Assembly (NCBI RefSeq): GCF_016919165.1
Contig: NZ_JAFFPS010000071.1
Coordinates: 310,001 to 374,000, forward strand
Length of the DNA: 64,000 bases
From: Leptospira chreensis
Lineage (GTDB): Bacteria > Spirochaetota > Leptospiria > Leptospirales > Leptospiraceae
Direction of reading: 5' to 3'
Under the pieces are notes generated by a model. The model was not told where the DNA came from. It did no database searches and worked only from the letters and a program-made list of their open reading frames with translations. Within the stretch, counting starts at the first letter, position 1. The number at the start of each line of letters is the position of its first letter. The translations under genes and the position numbers were made by a program. Shown in pieces: positions 51,571 through 63,375 of this stretch.

Positions 51571-53130
51571 ATGTTAGATGAATCAACAAAAGAACAAGTA
51601 AAACAATATTTTGAAAGGATAAAAAGTCCGGTGAACATTCGTTTGTTTTCGGGAGTTCATGAAAAACGTGAGGAGTTGATTGAATTTTTAAATGATATCG
51701 TCTCTTTAAGTTCCAACATTAGTCTCGAACATTCTTCGGATAAAAATGATGGTCTTCGTTTTTCCATTCTTTCGGAAGGAAAACCAACAGGAATTGAATT
51801 TTCAGGAATTCCTATGGGACATGAATTTACATCTTTGATTTTAGCCATTCTGCAATCGGGTGGAAATCCAATCAAATTGGAAGAAGGAATCCTTTCTGCC
51901 GTATCAAAATTAAAAGAAACTTTACACTTTGAAACCTTTATCTCTCTTGATTGCCATAACTGTCCCGAAGTCGTACAAACTCTCAATAGTTTTTCTTTAG
52001 TCAACCCTTCGATCTCACATAACATGATTGATGGAGCTATGTATCCAGACCTTGTGAAAGAAAAAAACATCCAAGGGGTTCCGGCAGTTTTTCTAAACGG
52101 AAAACGTTTTCTTTCTGGGAAGGCGGAAGCTTCCGTTATCTTCGATAAACTTTTAGAATTGTATTCTGTTCCTGAATCTACAGAAGAAAATGCCGGTATT
52201 ACAAATCCATCCGATATTTATGATGTAACTGTGATTGGTGGTGGGCCTTCTGGTGTGACTGCCGCCGTGTATTCAGCAAGAAAAGGATTAAAAACTCTTG
52301 TCATAGCTGATCGGTTAGGTGGTCAAGTAAAGGATACTTTGGGAATTGAAAATATTATTTCTATTCCTTATACAACAGGTCCAGAACTCACTCATGTTTT
52401 GTCCGAACAATTGGATAAAAACCAAATCCGCAAAAAAGAAAATGTCCGAGTTTTGAAAATTGAATCCGGGGATTTAAAAACCATTCATTTGAATACGGGA
52501 GAACGGATTCTTACAAAAACAGTCATCCTTTCTACCGGAGCTAAATGGCGGGAACTGAATGTTCCCGGCGAAAAAGAATTCGTGGGGAAAGGTGTTGCCT
52601 ATTGCCCTCACTGTGACGGACCATTTTTTAAAGATAAGGATGTGGCTGTTGTGGGTGGAGGAAACTCCGGAGTGGAAGCTGCTTTGGATCTGAGTGGGAT
52701 TGTAAAATCAGTCACCTTAATTGAGTTTGGTGATCGGTTGAATGCGGACCAAGTGTTACTCGACAAAGTGGCCAAGTCTTCCAATATCAAAACTTTGGTA
52801 AAAGCACAAACCATGGAAATCCAAACCAACACGGAAAAGGTGACAGGACTTACTTATAAGGATAGAAGTTCCGAACAATCAGAAACCATCCCACTGGATG
52901 GAGTTTTTGTTCAGATTGGTCTTGTCCCAAACAGTAGTTTTGTGAAGGATTTAGTAGCTACCAATCGTTTTGGAGAAATACTGGTCGATGAAAAATGTAA
53001 AACCAATGTGGATGGAATTTTTGCTTGTGGAGATGTCACAAACACTCCTTACAAACAAATCATCATTGCTATGGGTGAGGGAGCAAAGGCTGCGATTAGT
53101 GCTTTTGAATATCTATTACACGCGGCTTGA
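51571..53130 (+). CDS. ahpF: Alkyl hydroperoxide reductase subunit F (AhpF)
   Basis: A 519-residue flavoprotein disulfide reductase. The N-terminal tandem thioredoxin-fold domain has C128-x2-C131 ('DCHNCPEVV'); the pyridine nucleotide-disulfide reductase part has FAD site '[19 protein letters not shown]', active-site C345-P-H-C348 ('YCPHCDGPF') and NAD(P)H site '[17 protein letters not shown]'. Numbers match E. coli AhpF closely. It transfers electrons from NADH to AhpC. The last codons overlap the end of the convergent kinase gene by 15 bp. Confidence 0.97.
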   Translation: MLDESTKEQVKQYFERIKSPVNIRLFSGVHEKREELIEFLNDIVSLSSNISLEHSSDKNDGLRFSILSEGKPTGIEFSGIPMGHEFTSLILAILQSGGNPIKLEEGILSAVSKLKETLHFETFISLDCHNCPEVVQTLNSFSLVNPSISHNMIDGAMYPDLVKEKNIQGVPAVFLNGKRFLSGKAEASVIFDKLLELYSVPESTEENAGITNPSDIYDVTVIGGGPSGVTAAVYSARKGLKTLVIADRLGGQVKDTLGIENIISIPYTTGPELTHVLSEQLDKNQIRKKENVRVLKIESGDLKTIHLNTGERILTKTVILSTGAKWRELNVPGEKEFVGKGVAYCPHCDGPFFKDKDVAVVGGGNSGVEAALDLSGIVKSVTLIEFGDRLNADQVLLDKVAKSSNIKTLVKAQTMEIQTNTEKVTGLTYKDRSSEQSETIPLDGVFVQIGLVPNSSFVKDLVATNRFGEILVDEKCKTNVDGIFACGDVTNTPYKQIIIAMGEGAKAAISAFEYLLHAA

Positions 53131-55503
53131 AGATAACCATTTTTCAACGGTTTTGTAAAGATCGGCAGAGGAAAGTGGTTTGGTAAGAAAGTCATCCATT
53201 CCCGATTCCATTGCCGTATCTTTTACTGAAAAAAACGCTCCCGCCGTCAATGCGATGATGGGAGTTTTTTTCTTTGTATCTTTTTCTAAATTTCTAATTT
53301 CCATTGTGGCCGTATAACCATCCATAACTGGCATCTGTAAGTCCATAAAGATTAAATCCGGAACTTTTTGTTTGAATTGATTGATGGCATCAGCACCATC
53401 GGCGGCATATCTCATTTGTATATTGGGATATCTTTTTAATAACATTTTTGATAACAGTCTTTTGTTTAGATCATTGTCTTCCACAATCAAAATATCATTT
53501 TGAATTTGATTGTTTTCAATGATTGCAGATTCATCGGGAATGGTTTGTTTTTCTTCAAATAAATTGGAAGATACTGATCCTGAGGAATTTACATGGAGGG
53601 ATAAAACAAAATAAAAAGTGCTCCCCTTTCCTAATTCACTTTCGAATCGTAAAAGAGAATCCATCTTGTGAATGAGTTCACTTGTGATCGTGAGACCAAG
53701 TCCTGATCCACCGTACTTTCTTGTGATGGAAGTATCTGCTTGTGAGAAGGAATCAAAAAGTTTAGTCTGAGAACTGATGTCGATTCCAATTCCTGTGTCA
53801 GACACAGAGAACTCAATGTCGATCATCTCTCCTGTTTGTTTGATTGGTTTTACGGAAACTTCTACCTTCCCTTCATGAGTAAACTTGATGGCATTTCCAA
53901 TCAAATTGGAAAGGACTTGTCTCACTCGCAAAGGATCTAGAAATACGAATCTGGGTAAACCTGGATCTAGTTTTAGTTTTAAAGGAATGGCTTGGGAGGC
54001 GGCAGAGATTTGAAAGAGATCTACCGTAGATTGAACTAAGTCGATAAGATCCGTGCTGATTAGTTCTAATTCCATCTTTCCGGAATCAATTTTTGAAAAA
54101 TCAAGGATTTGATTGACTAGGGATAACAAACTTTTTCCAGAAATATAGATACTACGTAAATATTCTTTTTGTTCATCTGAAAGTGATGCATGTAACAATA
54201 GTTCTGTGAAACCAATAATTCCATTGAGTGGAGTTCGAATTTCGTGGCTCATATTGGCTAAAAAATTGCCCTTAGCAAGGTTGGCGGCTTCTGCCATTTC
54301 TTTTGCTTTTCGTAAGGTATGTTCTATTTTTTTGACTTCTGTTAGATCTGAATTGGATCCAACCATTCTGATTTTGTTTCCCGATGCATCTCTTTGGATA
54401 TAACACCGAGACACAACATGAGCATAATTTCCTTTTCTTTTTTTCATCTGGAAACTGAACTCGAAAGTTTCTCTCTGTGAGGATAAAATATTTTCTAAAA
54501 ATTCAGAGACCCATTCGGAATCATCGGGATGGATCAAACTTTTCCAAAAACTGATCGGTACATTATCTGATTTTTCGTCGTTTCCGAATTCTAACCACCA
54601 TCGCCTAGAATAGATTACTGTATTGTTCACCAAATCCCAGTCAAACCATCCATCGGAACTCACTTCTAAAATTAACGCATATCTTTCGTTAGATTCTTTT
54701 AAGGCATTTTCAGCACGTTTTTGTTCTGTTATGTCTTTGCTTGATCCGACAATAAACTTTATTTTTCCATCGACTTCAATAGGAGTGAGTGCCGTAGTCC
54801 AGATTTTTGTTCCTGCAGGCATAGGGATACTTTCTTCATAAGAGATTGTATGTTTTTCCCGAATCGCATTTCTATAATTTCTGATCACAGGGGATCCCAA
54901 TATTTCCCCTAAAAGATCAATAGGAGTTTTGCCTTGAATGGCGGATTGAATGACACCGGTTGCTTTTTCATAAGCTGTATTGACCCGACGGATGACAAAA
55001 TCTCCATTCTCCATCACTTCGACAAGGAACATGGAATCTTGGCTTCCATTAAAAAGAATATTATTTTCGAGTAACAGTTGTTTAATTTCTGTAGATTCAC
55101 TTTTAATAAAATCTTGTACTGAAAGTAATTCTGAAATATCGGTGACCACTCCATCAAATCGTAAGATTTTTCCAGATTCATCTCGGATCAATCGGCCTTG
55201 GCTTTGGACAAGTTTGATTTGGTTGTCTTTCGTTTGGATTCGATATCGGATTCGAAACTTATTTGTTTCGTTTAACGAACTCAGTGCGTGTTCGACTATA
55301 TGTATGTCCTCGGTATGGATCATTTTTCGCCAAGCACCTAACTCATGTTTGAAAAATTCTATTGGGTATCCGCTGAGAGTTTCCACGGAAGGGCTGACAT
55401 AAATAATTTCTAACTCCGGAAAACTAGCTGAAAAGACTACCTCCTCCATGGCGGAGAGAATTTGCATTTCCAATGAAGGCGGAGGAGTTTGCATACCGTC
55501 CAT
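53116..55503 (-). CDS. Soluble hybrid histidine kinase with PAS domains
   Basis: A 795-residue protein without membrane segments. Three PAS domains cover about residues 12-130, 140-265 and 270-395 ('[20 protein letters not shown]', '[17 protein letters not shown]'). The dimerisation region has '[16 protein letters not shown]' with H420. ATP-binding motifs '[15 protein letters not shown]', 'DTGIGID' and 'GGSGLGLTI' follow. A receiver domain at the end has D721 in '[16 protein letters not shown]'. Its signal and partner are unknown; no response regulator gene is next to it. The 3' end overlaps ahpF convergently. Confidence 0.93.
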   Translation of the reverse strand: MDGMQTPPPSLEMQILSAMEEVVFSASFPELEIIYVSPSVETLSGYPIEFFKHELGAWRKMIHTEDIHIVEHALSSLNETNKFRIRYRIQTKDNQIKLVQSQGRLIRDESGKILRFDGVVTDISELLSVQDFIKSESTEIKQLLLENNILFNGSQDSMFLVEVMENGDFVIRRVNTAYEKATGVIQSAIQGKTPIDLLGEILGSPVIRNYRNAIREKHTISYEESIPMPAGTKIWTTALTPIEVDGKIKFIVGSSKDITEQKRAENALKESNERYALILEVSSDGWFDWDLVNNTVIYSRRWWLEFGNDEKSDNVPISFWKSLIHPDDSEWVSEFLENILSSQRETFEFSFQMKKRKGNYAHVVSRCYIQRDASGNKIRMVGSNSDLTEVKKIEHTLRKAKEMAEAANLAKGNFLANMSHEIRTPLNGIIGFTELLLHASLSDEQKEYLRSIYISGKSLLSLVNQILDFSKIDSGKMELELISTDLIDLVQSTVDLFQISAASQAIPLKLKLDPGLPRFVFLDPLRVRQVLSNLIGNAIKFTHEGKVEVSVKPIKQTGEMIDIEFSVSDTGIGIDISSQTKLFDSFSQADTSITRKYGGSGLGLTITSELIHKMDSLLRFESELGKGSTFYFVLSLHVNSSGSVSSNLFEEKQTIPDESAIIENNQIQNDILIVEDNDLNKRLLSKMLLKRYPNIQMRYAADGADAINQFKQKVPDLIFMDLQMPVMDGYTATMEIRNLEKDTKKKTPIIALTAGAFFSVKDTAMESGMDDFLTKPLSSADLYKTVEKWLSSSRV

Positions 55504-55537
55504 TGGACGAATCTTTCCGAAATATCTACAAACTAAA

Positions 55538-55975
55538 TTAGGATTTTCTAATAAGAAATGGGAGCGCCAAACTAGGTGTAAACTGGTTGTAACTCATCCC
55601 GAGTAGATCCGTCTCGTTCAAAACGCGGAACTCATCCACAAAATAAGGCCAGGGAAAAGGGGCATTTTTTGTATATTTTAGGACAAGGCTTGGGTTTCCG
55701 TCCAGTCGTGACGGAGCGATGGACAAATGCATGGGGTGGCGTAACTGGAACTCTGTCTCTTTAGGCGACAAAAACAAATTATAAGCAATCTCTGAACCAT
55801 CAAATGATTTCCCCCACCAATGCCGAAAGGACATAAAGTTCAAACTGAAACTAGCACCTGTTTGCAACCATTTGGGACCGATCCACTCGGCTCGAAAATT
55901 CCCTGTAGGAAAGGAATCGGGTGCCTTTAATTCAAGAAATTGTTTTTTGATTTTGAAGAGAGACATCGTCATCAA
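55538..55975 (-). CDS. Small soluble protein of unknown function
   Basis: A 145-residue protein without signal peptide. It has 'FRAEWIGPKWLQTGASFSLN', 'RHWWGKSFDGSEIAYNLFL' and 'FVDEFRVLNETDLLGMSYNQ'. The order (W-G-K-x-F, later a V/F-D-x-F-R-x-L, then D-x-LLGM) vaguely recalls GXWXG/DUF4334 proteins, but too little is conserved to claim it. It lies 34 bp upstream of the hybrid kinase gene on the same strand and may be cotranscribed with it. Confidence 0.6.
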   Translation of the reverse strand: MMTMSLFKIKKQFLELKAPDSFPTGNFRAEWIGPKWLQTGASFSLNFMSFRHWWGKSFDGSEIAYNLFLSPKETEFQLRHPMHLSIAPSRLDGNPSLVLKYTKNAPFPWPYFVDEFRVLNETDLLGMSYNQFTPSLALPFLIRKS

Positions 55976-56118
55976 TCAAATTCCAAAATCCCAAAAGCAT
56001 AGCGAAAATTCTGATACAATCAAAAAAATATAGAAAGATTTTCCATTTCATTCAGGAAAGAGTTGGCAAACAAGGGAGTCCGTCGTAGAACAGGGAACAT
56101 TCGAATTTCGGAGTTCTC

Positions 56119-59100
56119 ATGCGTAAGTTGGTATTGGCTTTTAGTTTTCTATTTTTCCTCAGTTCTTGCAATTCTATCAGCGGCGTTTTTCGCTCTATCA
56201 AACGCATTATCTTTCCTAGCAGTTGTCGCATCGAAGTCAAACTAGACACTACTGACCTAAAATATTTAGAAGATCTTTGGGATTACCGCTTCACAGTTTC
56301 CGAAGATACCAATTTGCAAGAATTTGCATCAGCCGTTCAGATCTCTCCCAAACCATCCAACCTTCGATTCGATTATTCTGATTATGTGACCCGAGAGATT
56401 TCCTTGGACCATTGGAACTTTGATCCGAATATAGAGTATGAAATCAAAATTGGAAAATTTTATGCAGAGAACGATTGTTTTTTAGAGACTCCTGTTAGTT
56501 TTAAACTTCCAGTGATGGCAAGAAAACCTTCATTCTATTTATCTCGTGAAAATATATTTGAATCCAACTTAAACAAAGTCCTTCCTATTTTCATTTCGAA
56601 TGTTCCCGAATTTCAAATTCGATCTTCTGAATTGTCAATCCCCGTTCTTGTGAATGCAATCGCAACACTCGGGAACAAATATTATGAATTCGAAAACCAA
56701 CTGAGTTGGAAAAAAACGGTATGGAAGTCCGGTATCAAAGTGAATGCCTTTGGAAACCAAGGTATGGATATTGATTCCTATTTTGGTGCCAAACCGAATA
56801 CAAAAGGATGGATCGCTTTTCAGTTAGGAGCCGATGTCATTGGCGAAGGTAACAAGGAAGAATACAAAAAAGAATCTATATTTTTACAATCCACCAACTT
56901 AGGCATCACAACCAAGTTAGATCCAAATACACTCCATGTTTGGGTACATACTCTTTCCAAAGCAGAACCAGTTTCCAATACCAATATCAGTTTGTATGAA
57001 AAAGGAAGTTTGCGTGGGACATGTAAAACAGATAAAGATGGACATTGTACAGTGCCGTCCATCAGTGATACAAAATCTTACGATAAATCGGTGTTAATTG
57101 CCGAAGACTCTTCTGGTGATAAAGCCTTTCTTCATTTTAATGAAACACATATCGAAGGATATAGCGATTATTACACAGAAAACCATGTTAAAGGAAAAAT
57201 TTACTTCGATCGAAAGTTATACAGACCAGGCGACCGTGTGGAGATCAAAGCTGTACTTGCGGATCGAAAGAATGGGACACTTGTTCCTTATAGTTCTAAA
57301 AGTGTAAATATACAAATTCGAGATTCTCGTGGAAAGGATGTGAGTAATACAAATCTTAGTTCCACAGGGCAGGGGGGAGTTGCCACAGGGTATACCATTC
57401 CTTCGGATGCACCTCTTGGGCATTATTCTGTAACCGTTTATGCCGCTGGAAAAAATGATTCCATCACTTACGATACCTTCCAAGTCGAAGAATTTCGACC
57501 TGTGAACTTTATGGTGAACGTCAATTTAGCAAATGTCGTAAACAAAGACCAAAACATAAAGGGAACGGTGGAAGGGAAATACATGTTTGGTGCTCCTATG
57601 GGTGGAGCTAAGATCAGTTACTCGGTCTTAAAAAGAAAAAGACATATTTCCTTCGAATCATTTGTGAGTTATGATTTTTCTGATACTTGGTATGATTACG
57701 AAGATGAATATTCCGAAGGTAACTCAGATTATGTAAGTGGATCGGAAGGTGTTTTGGATTCCAAAGGCCTTTTTGCTTTGGACATTCCTGTCCAAGACTT
57801 AACTCGTAAATTTGCGACAGATGGGGAAGATATCGAAATTGCAGATCCTTTCAATTTGGTTGTGGAATCCTCTGTATTTGATGTCGATGGAAAGTCGGTT
57901 ACAAAATCTTCGAGTATCCCTTACAATCCCTCGGAAACTTATGTAGGTTTGAAATGTAACGATAGATACCAAGCGATAGATAAACCATTTCAATTTGGAG
58001 CTCTTGCAATCAATCTACAAGGAAAAGCCGTTGCCGGTGCGGAGTTAAAGGCTTATATTATTTATAATGACTGGACTTCTGTTCTGTCAAAAGGAATCGG
58101 GAAGTTTTTCTTTAGAAGTAACCAACTAACAAAGAAAGTTGTTGAGGTCAAAAAACTCGTTTCGAAAGCCGATGGAGTTTCTTTTGATTATAAGGCAAAG
58201 GATTCCGGAAGTTACACTGTTTTAGTTTTAAACAAAGATAAAGTTTTTTCCCGCGTGGATTTTTATGCTTATGAAAAAGAATCTTATTATACTTGGGACT
58301 TTCGTGGGGACGACTCCATCGAATTACGTTCCGATAAAAAAGAATACAAAATTGGGGATAAAGCAAAAATCCTCATCAAATCTCCTCTGCAAAACGCTCG
58401 TGTTATCGTGACAGTAGAAAGAGATTCCGTTTATTTCAAAAAATCTTTTTTGATGAAAGGAAACAGCGCTCCTCTTGAAATTCCCATTGAAGAGTCTTAT
58501 CTTCCGAATGTGGATGTCAATGTGGTGATGTTGTCGGGTAGGTTGCCTGTGCCTGAGGGACTATCTTCTGATGATATTAAAGAATTTAATGAACAAGACT
58601 TAGGTGCTCCGAAAGCCAAAACGGGATCTGTGACTTTAAAAGTCAATTTGGCATCAAGAACGGCACCTGTTGTGATCAAAACGGACAAACAGGAATACCA
58701 ACCGAGAGAACAGGTGAAATTGTCGATTCAATCAAGTCCCGGTGCGGAACTCACAGTATCAGTCGCTGACCGCGGTGTTTTAGATTTGGTTGGTTATTCT
58801 TTTCAAAGTCCTGTGCAAATGTTCTATCAGTATTGGTATAGTATTGTAAAAACATATGAACTTCGTAGTATGATCATCAAACATTATATATACGAAAACA
58901 AAGGAGATAGTCCCGGTGGGGATTACGGCGAAGATTCGGGTGGTGGGTTTTCGGCAGAATCGGAATCTGGTGCGAGGAAAGACTTTCGGTATACCGCTTA
59001 TTGGAATCCGGTTGTGATTGCCGATAGTAGCGGGAATGCCGATCTCAGTTTTACTTTACCAGACAATTTAACTACATTTAGGATTATGGTTGCTTCTTCC

Positions 59101-61188
59101 GCCAATGGAAAGTTTGGTGCTTCCAATTCCGAGTTTATCGTCAAAAAGAATCTAGTTTTACAAAAAACCGTCGCAAGGTTCATTCGTGTTGGCGATAATT
59201 TAGAGTTAGGTGGAAGTATCACCAACAATACTAAGAAAAAAGGTAAATTTAAATATAAAATCGACTCCAAGTTTCTTTCTGAGGATAAAGGTTGGATCTC
59301 AATTGAACTTGCTGCAGGTCAAACCAAGGAAGTACTTCGAACTTTCCAGATTTCAGAATCACAATACATCAAACTCAAACTAGACCATCCTAAGGATGAA
59401 ATTCAAGCGTCTTACCAAATTTCTGTGGAACCAGAGAACATGAATGAGTTTGCCGACTTAAAAAAATCCGATTTGTCTGACGCTTTGGTGGTGACCTTGC
59501 CAATCAAAGAATTTGATCCAGTAACATCGGTTCAATTTTCGGGATATACGGATTCGGAACACAAAACATTGATTTCCTTCCCTAAAAAAGAATCTATTTT
59601 GTTAAACAAAGGATCACTTGACATTCGTATGTCGGGAACGGCTCTTACTGCCTTAAAATCTGCCTTCGATTTTTATGAATCCAATCCTTACTTTTGTATG
59701 GAACAGAGGACATCGGCTTATCTTCTTTCTTTGAGTGCCGGAGAGTTATTAAAAGAATTCCAATACAAAGCTCCAGCGAAAGATTCTTATGATTTTACTC
59801 AAATTGAAAAGTTGTTTTTAGATGAGATGTCTGAGTTTCAAACATCGGAAGGAAGTTTTAGAGTTTGGAAAGGCCATGGTAGAACAGGGTATCCTTATTT
59901 GACTGCCTACATCGCCTCAGTGATGCAGATTGGAAAAGACAAAGGGAAAAGATCCAACGCACAAGCCTATAAATTGGCAATTCAATATTTAGAAAACTAT
60001 GTAAAGAATCCGACAGAGACCTCGATCAACTCATACCAAACTCTCAGTTTGATTTATTCTGTTCTTTCTAAAGACAAAAAAGAAATTCATTCTTTAGAAA
60101 AAACTTTGGTGGATCATTTCGAAGAATTGAATTTAAAGTCGCGCGGAATTTTTCTTACGGCATATGCTGAAGTACATAAGTTAGAAACTGTTGATTCCGA
60201 TCCTGTGTTTAAAAAATTATTCGCAGAATACACAAAGTACATTGCCTATGAAAAAGAATTATTTGCAATCAAACCTTTAAAGCAGAATACAGATGAATAC
60301 TATTATTATTCATATTATAGTTCTTCTTCTGTACTTGGCCATTATTTGCGATTGTTACTTAGGGTAGATTCAAAAAATCCAAGGATTGTGGAGCTTGTGA
60401 AATCGATTATGATGGATCGCCAAAATCATTTTTGGTCAGACAGTCATAGTGTTGGAACCATCGCATTCGCACTCGCCGAATATCGGAATCGTTTTGAATC
60501 CACATCTCTTGATACGGAAGGAGAGGCCATCTTTGGAGAAAAAACGTTAATCGAAGAATCTTTTTCTTCCTCTTCCGATTCTATCTACAAAGAAGAGATT
60601 ACATTCGATCGTCTGTTTGAAGGAAAAGATCCATCGGGCCGACCATTGGTATTCAAACGAACCAGTTCCGAAGGTAGATTGTATTTTCAAACTAGGTTGA
60701 TGTATGTTCCTGTAAAGGATACCACCACTCAAAAGTTTAATGGTCTTGAAATAAAGAAAACTTTGTATCGCATTGATGGAAGAAATTCCAATGGAGATGC
60801 CATCTTAAAAGAAGTAACGAGTTTACAACGAGGATCCACTTATCTTGTAAAAGTGAAAATACTGAGTAACTTAGAACAAGCCTTCGGGATGATTGTGGAT
60901 CCAATTCCAAGTAATACAGAGATTGTAAACACATCCTTTTTAACAGAAAAAGCATCCGATGGAGAAGAAACCGAAGTTACAGAGAACTACTATGGTGGAT
61001 ACAAAGAATACAGGGATGATCGTGTCATCTTTTCAGAAGATCGAATTGGAAAGGGGGAAACAGAGTTTAATTATATATTAAGACCTGTGGCAAAAGGGAA
61101 TTCCATTATGCCGGCTTCCAAAACCTTTTTGATGTATCATCCACAATTTTATGGAAATACCAATACCATTCGAGTGAAAGTGGAGTGA
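56119..61188 (+). CDS. Bacterial alpha-2-macroglobulin lipoprotein
   Basis: A 1689-residue lipoprotein ('FLFFLSSC', Cys17) with the many MG domains of a bacterial alpha-2-macroglobulin, a protease trap of the periplasm. Recognisable parts are 'HVKGKIYFDRKLYRPGDRVE' (MG2-like), 'FQVEEFRPVNFMVNVN', 'VADRGVLDLVGY', and 'YWNPVVIADSSGNADLSFTL' at the ANA domain. The thioester motif is C1193-M-E-Q1196 in 'NPYFCMEQRTSAY', so the reactive thioester is preserved (usual bacterial form CLEQ). Its last bases overlap the PbpC start as GTGA. The pairing with PbpC is known from many proteobacteria. Confidence 0.93.
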   Translation: MRKLVLAFSFLFFLSSCNSISGVFRSIKRIIFPSSCRIEVKLDTTDLKYLEDLWDYRFTVSEDTNLQEFASAVQISPKPSNLRFDYSDYVTREISLDHWNFDPNIEYEIKIGKFYAENDCFLETPVSFKLPVMARKPSFYLSRENIFESNLNKVLPIFISNVPEFQIRSSELSIPVLVNAIATLGNKYYEFENQLSWKKTVWKSGIKVNAFGNQGMDIDSYFGAKPNTKGWIAFQLGADVIGEGNKEEYKKESIFLQSTNLGITTKLDPNTLHVWVHTLSKAEPVSNTNISLYEKGSLRGTCKTDKDGHCTVPSISDTKSYDKSVLIAEDSSGDKAFLHFNETHIEGYSDYYTENHVKGKIYFDRKLYRPGDRVEIKAVLADRKNGTLVPYSSKSVNIQIRDSRGKDVSNTNLSSTGQGGVATGYTIPSDAPLGHYSVTVYAAGKNDSITYDTFQVEEFRPVNFMVNVNLANVVNKDQNIKGTVEGKYMFGAPMGGAKISYSVLKRKRHISFESFVSYDFSDTWYDYEDEYSEGNSDYVSGSEGVLDSKGLFALDIPVQDLTRKFATDGEDIEIADPFNLVVESSVFDVDGKSVTKSSSIPYNPSETYVGLKCNDRYQAIDKPFQFGALAINLQGKAVAGAELKAYIIYNDWTSVLSKGIGKFFFRSNQLTKKVVEVKKLVSKADGVSFDYKAKDSGSYTVLVLNKDKVFSRVDFYAYEKESYYTWDFRGDDSIELRSDKKEYKIGDKAKILIKSPLQNARVIVTVERDSVYFKKSFLMKGNSAPLEIPIEESYLPNVDVNVVMLSGRLPVPEGLSSDDIKEFNEQDLGAPKAKTGSVTLKVNLASRTAPVVIKTDKQEYQPREQVKLSIQSSPGAELTVSVADRGVLDLVGYSFQSPVQMFYQYWYSIVKTYELRSMIIKHYIYENKGDSPGGDYGEDSGGGFSAESESGARKDFRYTAYWNPVVIADSSGNADLSFTLPDNLTTFRIMVASSANGKFGASNSEFIVKKNLVLQKTVARFIRVGDNLELGGSITNNTKKKGKFKYKIDSKFLSEDKGWISIELAAGQTKEVLRTFQISESQYIKLKLDHPKDEIQASYQISVEPENMNEFADLKKSDLSDALVVTLPIKEFDPVTSVQFSGYTDSEHKTLISFPKKESILLNKGSLDIRMSGTALTALKSAFDFYESNPYFCMEQRTSAYLLSLSAGELLKEFQYKAPAKDSYDFTQIEKLFLDEMSEFQTSEGSFRVWKGHGRTGYPYLTAYIASVMQIGKDKGKRSNAQAYKLAIQYLENYVKNPTETSINSYQTLSLIYSVLSKDKKEIHSLEKTLVDHFEELNLKSRGIFLTAYAEVHKLETVDSDPVFKKLFAEYTKYIAYEKELFAIKPLKQNTDEYYYYSYYSSSSVLGHYLRLLLRVDSKNPRIVELVKSIMMDRQNHFWSDSHSVGTIAFALAEYRNRFESTSLDTEGEAIFGEKTLIEESFSSSSDSIYKEEITFDRLFEGKDPSGRPLVFKRTSSEGRLYFQTRLMYVPVKDTTTQKFNGLEIKKTLYRIDGRNSNGDAILKEVTSLQRGSTYLVKVKILSNLEQAFGMIVDPIPSNTEIVNTSFLTEKASDGEETEVTENYYGGYKEYRDDRVIFSEDRIGKGETEFNYILRPVAKGNSIMPASKTFLMYHPQFYGNTNTIRVKVE

Positions 61189-63374
61189 TTTCTAAGACCA
61201 AAATTACCATTTATATTATGTTAGTGGGAAGTATGATCATTCCACTAACAGGATTTTTACTAAGACCCGTTTCTTTTGAATCCCTTCGCAACCATTCAAC
61301 TGTCAGAATCCTAACCCAGGAAGGGACTCTCATTGGTCGGGGAAAAAACAAAAATCAAACCAAACAAGATTGGGAAAGCATTCGTGAGTATCCCAACTTT
61401 GTCCCAGAGATTTTAAAAATTGCAGAAGACAAACGTTATGATTCCCATCACGGGATCGATGTATTGGCAGGATTCAATTCCCTTCGTTCCTATATTTTTT
61501 CGGAGGGGAAACGTGGAGGGGCATCCACCATCACAATGCAACTTGTGCGGATTCAAAATCCAGAAATTCGATCTTATCCATTTTTCTTACGAAAAACTTT
61601 TGAAATTTTTGAGGCATTTCGCTACGAAGTTTGGCTTACCAAATCGGAAATTTTAGAAGCCTATTTAAATTCTGTCTCCATCCATTCCAATCTGGTTGGA
61701 TTTCCATCCACATCACTGACGTTATTTGGAAAACATATCCGATTTTTATCGATTGAAGAAACAGTTTATCTGACCGTTCTCATTCGGAAAAATAAACCCT
61801 CAGAAGAAGAATTATCCCTTCGATATCATAATCTAAGGGATCGAATTCCCTACACAATTCCAAAGTTAGAAAATCCAAACGAACTCACGGTTGGTTTTTC
61901 TTCTTCAAACAAGCCGAATTTTTCGGAATCATGGAAAGGGGAACACCAACACTTTCTCAATTGGATTCGAACTTTGATTTCTATCCCTTCCGAAGAATTT
62001 GTTTCTTCCTTATCTTCTGAATTAAATTCCGAATTACATTCAATTGTGAACTCAGAACTAGAAGGGCTAAAAAGGTGGAATGTATCCAATGCCTCTGCCA
62101 TTGTTTTGGAACGTGTTCCTGGTAAAGACGATGAATTAGAACTCAAAGCCATGATCGGATCCAAAAATTTCTTTGAAGATGGTAATGGAATGGTGAACGG
62201 TAGTTTGGCATATCGAGATGCGGGTAGTACTCTCAAACCATTGTTATATGCCATCGCAATTGAAAAGGGACATTATATTGTTAATTCCATTTTCTCTGAT
62301 GAAAAATACTCCTTCTCTTTAGGGCAGGGAGGAAACTACCTTCCGAGAAATGCCGACCTTCGGTATTGGGGAGATTTGACTTTGGCCGAAGCTCTCGGAA
62401 ACTCAAGGAACATTCCCGCCGTCACTGCGATCAACCAGATGGGTGTGACTCCTTTTTATCGATTTTTACAATCAGCCGGATTTGATCATTTAAAAGAATC
62501 TCCACAGTTTTATGGTCCAGGTCTTGCTCTTGGTGTTGGCGGAACGAGTCTTTTGCAGCTAACGCGTGCATATGGCTCATTCCCTTTGGATGGGGTGTTA
62601 CCAAAAATTCGTTTGGGGAAAATGGATAAAAAACCATTGTATTTCGGTGACTCAATGCGCCTCTTTTCGAGTGAAACTGCCGAAGAAATAAAATTTGTTT
62701 TGAAAGATCCTAAATTAAGGCAAAGGGCTTTTGGTCGGAGGAGTTATTTGGATTTTCCATTTCCTGTTTCCATTAAAACAGGGACTTCTAAAGACTATAG
62801 AAATTCTTGGACAGTGGCATTTAACGAGAATTATGTGGTCGGCGCTTGGGTAGGAAATTTTTCTGGAGAACGAACCATGGATGTTTCCGGTTCCTTTGGA
62901 GCTGGACGGATTGTACAGAATATATTTCGAAGTTTGATGAAAGACAAACCAAAACTAGATTATCACTCTCAGTTCACCGAACCCCGAAATTTTTGTAGGC
63001 TTACTGGGAAGTTAGCCCTTCCCAAATGTCCATCCATCGTTTTAAGAGTGCGAAAAAAAATCTTACTCCCCACACCATGTGACCAACATAGCGAAGAGTC
63101 CAATGTTTCCATATTAGGGGTTGGTTTTGTGTATCCTTCTATGGGCCAAGTCTATTTATACCATCCATCTTATGAAAAAGAAACACAAGAGATACCGGTT
63201 CGGATTCGTGAAATCAAAACTCTAAAAGATCCGAAACTCATTTGGAATGGCCAACAAGAATTCAAACCATCCACAAGTGGGGACTTACGTCTCCCCATTG
63301 TCCGTGGAAAACAGTCTTTGGTATTGTATGATGGAGAATTGAAGAAGGCCTCTGTTGATTTTGAAGTTAGATAA
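61185..63374 (+). CDS. pbpC: Penicillin-binding protein 1C
   Basis: A 729-residue bifunctional peptidoglycan synthase starting at GTG overlapping the macroglobulin stop. One membrane helix is followed by the transglycosylase domain (E81 in 'AEDKRYDSHHGID' and 'GASTITMQLVRIQNP'). The transpeptidase domain has SxxK at S348-K351 (STLK), the SxN motif in 'SRNIPAV' and KTGT starting at K531. The C-terminal 110 residues form the BiPBP_C domain. PbpC and the macroglobulin are thought to work together in repairing the wall after a breach. Confidence 0.95.
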   Translation: MISKTKITIYIMLVGSMIIPLTGFLLRPVSFESLRNHSTVRILTQEGTLIGRGKNKNQTKQDWESIREYPNFVPEILKIAEDKRYDSHHGIDVLAGFNSLRSYIFSEGKRGGASTITMQLVRIQNPEIRSYPFFLRKTFEIFEAFRYEVWLTKSEILEAYLNSVSIHSNLVGFPSTSLTLFGKHIRFLSIEETVYLTVLIRKNKPSEEELSLRYHNLRDRIPYTIPKLENPNELTVGFSSSNKPNFSESWKGEHQHFLNWIRTLISIPSEEFVSSLSSELNSELHSIVNSELEGLKRWNVSNASAIVLERVPGKDDELELKAMIGSKNFFEDGNGMVNGSLAYRDAGSTLKPLLYAIAIEKGHYIVNSIFSDEKYSFSLGQGGNYLPRNADLRYWGDLTLAEALGNSRNIPAVTAINQMGVTPFYRFLQSAGFDHLKESPQFYGPGLALGVGGTSLLQLTRAYGSFPLDGVLPKIRLGKMDKKPLYFGDSMRLFSSETAEEIKFVLKDPKLRQRAFGRRSYLDFPFPVSIKTGTSKDYRNSWTVAFNENYVVGAWVGNFSGERTMDVSGSFGAGRIVQNIFRSLMKDKPKLDYHSQFTEPRNFCRLTGKLALPKCPSIVLRVRKKILLPTPCDQHSEESNVSILGVGFVYPSMGQVYLYHPSYEKETQEIPVRIREIKTLKDPKLIWNGQQEFKPSTSGDLRLPIVRGKQSLVLYDGELKKASVDFEVR

Positions 63375-63375
63375 G

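Noticed and set aside
56063..56245. Small plus-strand frame before the macroglobulin gene
   Set aside because: It overlaps the macroglobulin signal peptide in another frame and has no ribosome site.
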